A stretch of DNA of 64,000 bases from Homalodisca vitripennis (Eukaryota > Arthropoda > Insecta > Hemiptera > Cicadellidae), in contig NC_060213.1 in NCBI RefSeq assembly GCF_021130785.1, positions 101,999,501 through 102,063,500 on the forward strand, given 5' to 3'. The notes below the pieces were generated by a model, which was given only the letters and a program-made list of their open reading frames with translations, was not told the DNA's origin and ran no database searches. Positions within the stretch are counted from its first letter, which is position 1; every line of letters starts with the position of its first letter. The translations under genes were made by a program, and so were the position numbers. Below, piece after piece: positions 59,089-64,000 of this stretch.

Positions 59089-59445
59089 TACACAGGTGGC
59101 ACTCTGTTAATTATTAGAGACGTCCAATAGTATTCCAATTTCATCTGTGTTTTAACCATTGAATCCAATCATTACTTATATTCCTCAATTAATTTTATTA
59201 CACGCTACCTTAGCTGCAAGATTACAAAATTTCTTGGGTTAAGAGATTTTGCTAGCCCTCAAAGATGAAGAATAAGAAGAAGTGTATATTATTATGAAAT
59301 ATATATTTCAGTTAAGAGCACCCACCCGCCTTCTTTTATCCATCCCGAACTATTTAGTATTGTCGAAAGCTTACACTGTAAGACTGACAATAGTGATACT
59401 TTCGTAGCATTTTGGGTTATTTGGTATCATTAGTATTAGTGTGAT

Positions 59446-60030
59446 GCTGTTAATGATACAGCAATATTTTATCTACCCACACCACTGACTGTGACCTGCC
59501 ACTGTCAAAATATAAAGTGGGTTTGACCTGTGACAAGAGAAGCAATCAGAGCGCCTCAAAGACTGACGAGCCACTACATTTCTGTTACAGCCAGCTCAGC
59601 TTTATTAGTCTATGTTACTGTTGATGACACAGCAATATTGACTCTTGTCTCAACTACTGACTGAGACCTGACACTGTCCAAAGATAAAGTGGGTTTGGTC
59701 TGCGACAAGAGAAGCAATCAGAGCGCCTCAAAGACTTACTAGCCACAAATTCTCTGTGAAAGCCAGCCCAGTTTTATTAGTGTATGATTCTGTTGATAAC
59801 ACAGCAATATTGCTTCATGCAAAAACTACTGGCTTTTACCTGACACTGTCCAAAGATAAAGTGGGCTTGGTCTGCGACAAGAGAAGCAATCAGAGCGCCT
59901 CAAAGACTTACGAGCCACTAAATGTCTGTAGCACCCAGCCAAGCTTTATTAGTTTATGATACTCTTGATGACACATCAATATTGCCTCTTGCTACAACAA
60001 CTGCCTGTAACAGGCAGAAACTTAGCTTTA
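59446..60030. repeat. Tandem array of the ~172-bp satellite, copy B
   Basis: Same three-plus monomers as 12464-13040 with almost no differences, so the array has neither expanded nor contracted since A and B separated. Confidence 0.95.
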
Positions 60031-62326
60031 CTTGTAAAGCCATTGGAATTATATCAGAGTAGGGTAGTAGTAACAATATTAATACAAACATGATTTGTGC
60101 ATGTTTATTGGTCCAACACCCACTATAAACTTATTATTATTAGTAAAAATTAGTATAAAATGTAAAAATTCAAAAAAAATACAACGATATATCTATGCAA
60201 AATAATTAAATCTGAGTAAAAAGAATTGATAAAATAACTCAGTTTTGGTCCGTGATAGCTGTTTAAAATGCGTAATTTTGACATTTTAAAGCGTAATTTA
60301 AAGCAAGAAATTTTTTACTACCGTGTAAATAAAGTTTGAATACTGTGAAATATGAATATTTCAAATTGTTTTTGACATAATATATGAAATGAGATATCTT
60401 TTTAATTTTTAGCTACGAGCTATTTAGTTATTTATTGGTATCCGACCCTAAGCAACAGTAGTGACGCGATTTTTCAGCCTGAATAAATGTAGGTACTACT
60501 TTAAGTATAACTTATTAATGCTTGACTGTTCAATACATAACAGAGTGTTTAAATAACCTTTCAATGAAAACAAACGTTCCACCTATACATATTTCAATTA
60601 GGCAATGCACATTTAATAAATTTAGTTTTAAAGCTTTTAAATTAAACTCAGTAGGCCTACTATTTTATTAAGTTTCCAATTTCTTACATAATTTATAATC
60701 TTTTATAGTTCGAAGTGTTGAGAACGAAAACTATTAGACGGATAACTTGTGTGATTTTCTAGTTTTTAGCGTGTTAGTTCACTCCATAAGAGAATACATA
60801 TTAAGGACGTTGATAAGGTTACAAAGCTTCTCACAGCTGATTATATTTGAATTGTGTAACAAAATGTTTCACGTCATATTCTCGTTGTCAGTAGAAGATT
60901 TACATTTTCTTCTCACCGAAGCATGTTAATTTGTTTCCAGTTATAAATTACTATTAACATATACTATTACATTCCGGTCTAGTGATAATAATAAACGTGA
61001 TAATAAAGCTCAATATACAACTACAGACCTAGGAAGCTGAATCTATCAAAGAGCTCTGAGATTGACTTAATTACCAGCTGTGTGTGGGTGTATCGTTACT
61101 AGCATTAATGGATCTCTGCTATGAGTACAAATGAAAAATTTTAATTCGTATGCCAAGTATTATCGGTGGATATTCTCATATCGTGAACACATTTTAATTG
61201 AAAATTCCTCATTTAATATTTACTTATCGAATGAAATTATTTAATTTTTGTGGAACCTCGTATACTTAGAAGAAAAGCTGTATACAGCTTTGTATACAGC
61301 TTTTCTTCTTAGTATACGAGGTTATTATACATAGTATACATACTGTTATTACTCACAATTCAAAGATCGCATCAATGTTGACCTCTAGAAAGAGCTTTGT
61401 TATTTTAACAGAAAAGACTTGCGAGATATGTATAGTTTGTATCGTCTGTAGGTAAGTCTGGTTCGCTTCTTAAAGTCTATAAAACCTATTTTTAGTTTCT
61501 ATTTTATATATAATTTTGAATAGATGAAGGGATGCTATATGTTTGATTGCAATGAAAATTAATATGAAGAATTAATTTTAACATTTCTTAGTTACCACGG
61601 TATACCACAAAACAATCACTATTGTATATACTTAAAAACATAAAATGCGTCTCCCTAATTACTGAAAAATTCTCAAATTTTTTAATATATAGTACACTAG
61701 AACCCTCAGCCCTTGAAAACCACGTAGGATTTCTTGAATGTAAATATTATTTATTCCTCCGTCGTTCATAAACAGCACCTGAAAATCTTGATTTGGCTAC
61801 AAACAATCCACAAACTCTCTGTAAGTAGCAAGTTTTACTTCTTAATTTTATTTCTCAAAGCCCTGCTTAAAAACGTGTAAGATAACTTAAAGAAAATATT
61901 TCTCTAAATGCATGCGCATTAAGTGTTAATTTGTAAGTTATATTCATGCTTTTAGTTTTTATAGACACAGCGTTTTAAGACAAGAAAATCAACAGCATGC
62001 ATATAATTATTACAAGGCACTGCACTTTTAGAGACTTGAAGTCATAATTATACCAATTTTATAAGCCGATTAAAGTTTTACTAAGTTTGAAAGTGCCTCA
62101 ATGTGTATGGTTATATTATTTTTCTACCATTGTAAAGATATCAAGATTTTTTTTCACATTATTACTCACCTTTGTGCTCTTTAGTCTCAACAAGAACAGT
62201 TCTACAATCCATACAATAAGTTTAGCTATGACATAAAAATAAGAAACAGTTAATAAATGGCCCAGGTTGCTAAGGTTATCAGGTCACTTAATACACATGG
62301 TATTATAAAAATCCAAAGATATCCCC
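60031..62326. other. Non-coding part of copy B, counterpart of 13041-15327
   Basis: No gene recognised. Contains the long palindrome at 61254-61323. The short open frame at 60747-60929 is truncated relative to A by a one-base difference, which argues against coding. Confidence 0.65.
61254..61323. repeat. Palindrome with 33-bp arms and 4-base loop, copy B
   Basis: AACCTCGTATACTTAGAAGA and the following 13 bases pair with the complementary arm 61291-61323, with one mismatch. The inner loop is GCTT. Copy A has lost the tip of this structure. Confidence 0.95.
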
Positions 62327-62791
62327 TTAAGGGGAGATGGACGTCCCTATCTCGCCTATGTTAAATTGGTAATATAAATGCCCCATTATCTCAGGAAGTA
62401 TATAAGGTAGACAGCTAAGATTTTTAACAGTAGAATTGTGGGCCTAATTATACATCCACACCCTACCAATTTTATCTAAATCACTCAAAACGTACTGTAA
62501 AAAATGTTTTTTTTCCTAAAAAAAATTCAAATTTTTTTTTAAAAAAAAAAATCATTTTATATTTTTCAAAAGTTTTATTATTATATTTCAATAAAAGTGA
62601 TAGGGATTGTGTATTACATCATAAACTGCATGCTGTAAAAATTTCATTACTGTAAGCTCTACTACTTTCTGAGATAATTGGTCATTTATAACAAACATTG
62701 CTTTTTTTCGGGAAAACTCACAGAAACTGAAAGAAACAGGATTTTTCCGGACATTTGCCATCGTTCAGTGAAACAAGAAATCAGTAACACT

Positions 62792-62828
62792 ACGTTTTCG
62801 AGATCTGCAATCTGATCTCTTCTTCAGG
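62792..62828 (-). ncRNA. Hammerhead-like motif, copy B, with one extra base
   Basis: Same motif as 15781-15816 but with four instead of three A residues in the GAAA element on the minus strand. This would disturb the core if real and not a sequencing error. Confidence 0.3.
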
Positions 62829-63398
62829 TAAAGAACTAACCTAATACATAATTACAAACTAGGTTAAAAATAAACAAATCTTACTAAAGCGTTGTGGCAC
62901 GCCTAAGTCAGGAATCACAAGCTACATGTTGTTTGCCAACTTCACCAACTCTATAAACATGCACTTAATACAAAACTATACAAAACACTAATCATTAAAA
63001 CTTAAAACTACGGAATACAGGTCACAATATGTCTTCACTCGTCTACTAACCACCTACGACTGACTAGAGGGAATAGCCAATGGTAATCGTGACGGCTGGC
63101 TAAAACAAGAAGGCGGAAATACAAGGGAAGGGGACAGGAATGGGCCCTTTCGTTATTATTGGTTCATGCGAGATGAACTTCTTAAAACTATTGTGACTCC
63201 GCAGTGGTTTATTACAAATATCTGATCCGTTTGATACTTTTTTGGTTTTCTCTTTCGTTAATTTTTTAGAATTGGCAACCAAAGCGACCTAATCTCGACT
63301 GATGGTTGACTGATTGGTTGGTCTGCCAATTTAATGTATGTTGCCTCAATTAATTTCCTTTTGAAGAAAATTGTGGTTCCCGATGTATTATGTGGGCT

Positions 63399-64000
63399 TC
63401 ATCCCAATTCATATGATGGTCCTTCGGACCAACAATGGTGTGCAATTTTTGACTTTTCTGTGAGACCCTTTCTCGTGTTTTCTTTGTGTTCTTTTATCCT
63501 TACGTTTAGTGGTCTTTTTGTCTCGCCTATGTATTCCCTATTGCAGCTACATTTTATACTGTAAACACAGTTTTTTGGAATCCTGTGTGCCATTTTTTTG
63601 GTTTTGTTTTTACGAGACTTTGTCTAAGAGTGTTGTTGTGTTTAAAAACGCGGCGTTCTAATGTTTGTAATTTCTACCTACTCTTCTAATTTTCTCCGAT
63701 AAATCCCGGCACATAAGGGATTGACATAAACGCAAATTTATCACAATTCTGTTTTTCTGACTCAGGAATGATTTTTCTGGTTGTTTGCACTTATTAATGA
63801 CTAATTGAGGGTATCCATTGCTTCTGAGATCCGATTCAATTTTCTTAAATTCTTCTTTTAGTCCATCTTTATCTGAGCACAAGCTCTTTGCTCTATCAAA
63901 CAACGAGTAGGCTACTCCTTCTTTGACAGATTTTTGATGGTTTGGATTGATAATTTAAATATTTTTCCTGTGTGTGTTATCTTTTGAAAAAACAGTTGTC
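63399..64000 (-). pseudogene. Penelope-like GIY-YIG and reverse transcriptase end, copy B, partial
   Basis: 63399-63593 is open for 64 codons and carries the GIY-YIG nuclease core: NCVYSIKCSCNREYIGETKR followed by LNVRIKEHKE, with the C.C pair between the VYSI and YIG motifs. 63658-63903 is a second open piece with SDLRSNGYPQLVINKCKQP and the LFDRAKSLCS region upstream in another frame. Together they form the C-terminal half of a Penelope-type protein, which primes reverse transcription and nicks DNA. Frames differ from copy A by several one-base indels, mostly in short runs of the same base. The gene continues past the window edge. Confidence 0.75.

Larger units (their letters stand above)
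48787..64000. repeat. Long direct repeat, copy B
   Basis: Same orientation and order as copy A. It starts at the sequence matching window position 1, but the true start of the duplicated tract may lie upstream of that homology, since A has no visible left flank. B-specific events are the pogo insertion 56537-59088, loss of most of the DUF4817-type transposon, loss of about 1 kb between AT tracts, and a 29-bp tandem duplication near 49585-49640. Confidence 0.95.
62331..64000 (-). mobile_element. TTAA transposon with nested Penelope-like element, copy B, cut by window end
   Basis: TTAA at 62327-62330 is followed by the complete terminal repeat GGGGAGATGGACGTCC. The same nested Penelope-like insertion follows, so both insertions predate the A/B split. 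The transposase part of the element lies beyond the window. Confidence 0.8.

Noticed and set aside
1..64000. CRISPR arrays, bacterial operons, integrated phage or virus, rRNA and tRNA genes
   Set aside because: No spaced repeat array, Shine-Dalgarno-linked gene series, capsid or envelope-like frame, or cloverleaf-capable conserved RNA was recognised; the sequence is eukaryotic repeat-rich DNA.

Overview
The window is strongly AT-rich eukaryotic DNA. It holds no operons, CRISPR arrays or recognisable bacterial genes, and I see no intact conserved host protein gene. The mix of mobile elements (a Tc1/mariner-type element with a DUF4817 domain, pogo/jerky relatives, a TTAA-inserting Mutator/Kolobok-type element, a Penelope-like element with a GIY-YIG domain, non-LTR tails) points to an arthropod, most likely an insect. 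The species cannot be read from the sequence.

The main structure is a pair of long direct repeats: copy A (1-16985) and copy B (48787-64000, cut by the window edge). They align collinearly at roughly 96% to over 99% identity and differ by a few large events. A carries a 4.0-kb transposon at 3561-7579 that survives in B only as a 0.7-kb rearranged remnant. B has lost about 1 kb between AT microsatellites. B carries a 2.55-kb pogo-family transposon at 56537-59088 whose exact empty site is still visible in A at 12106-12107. The offset of about 48.8 kb fits either a segmental duplication or two haplotypes joined in the assembly.

Between A and B lie older, diverged relatives of the same unit. C (about 22.06-31.0 kb) is collinear with A 2.6-12.3 kb. 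D (about 38.8-45.3 kb) has matches to A 11.7-12.3 and 13.8-14.1 kb, plus an inverted piece matching A 8.2-8.4 kb. A further block is shared by C and D (31.6-32.4 and 43.5-44.4 kb), and a marker block recurs at 20.65-20.81 and 46.02-46.17 kb, each time just before the next unit. The locus therefore looks like a tandem family of large, mostly non-coding units, now eroded and loaded with transposons. The diverged units act as outgroups that show the direction of several A/B differences.

The coding sequence I recognise belongs to mobile elements and is mostly broken: the split DUF4817 transposase (4950-6740), a jerky/pogo C-terminal fragment in both copies (9596-9985; 55020-55388), a Mutator/Kolobok-type transposase (17265-19055) with a Penelope-like element inserted just past its stop codon, a zinc-knuckle tail of an R2-like retrotransposon (43218-43541), and the pogo transposase in B (56997-58735). 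Other features are a 172-bp tandem satellite, two large palindromes, AT microsatellites, a foldback element at 40343-41231, and a striking 970-base run with no G (5487-6456) that may be a sequencing artefact. All coordinates and identity estimates come from reading by eye, so diffuse boundaries are approximate.
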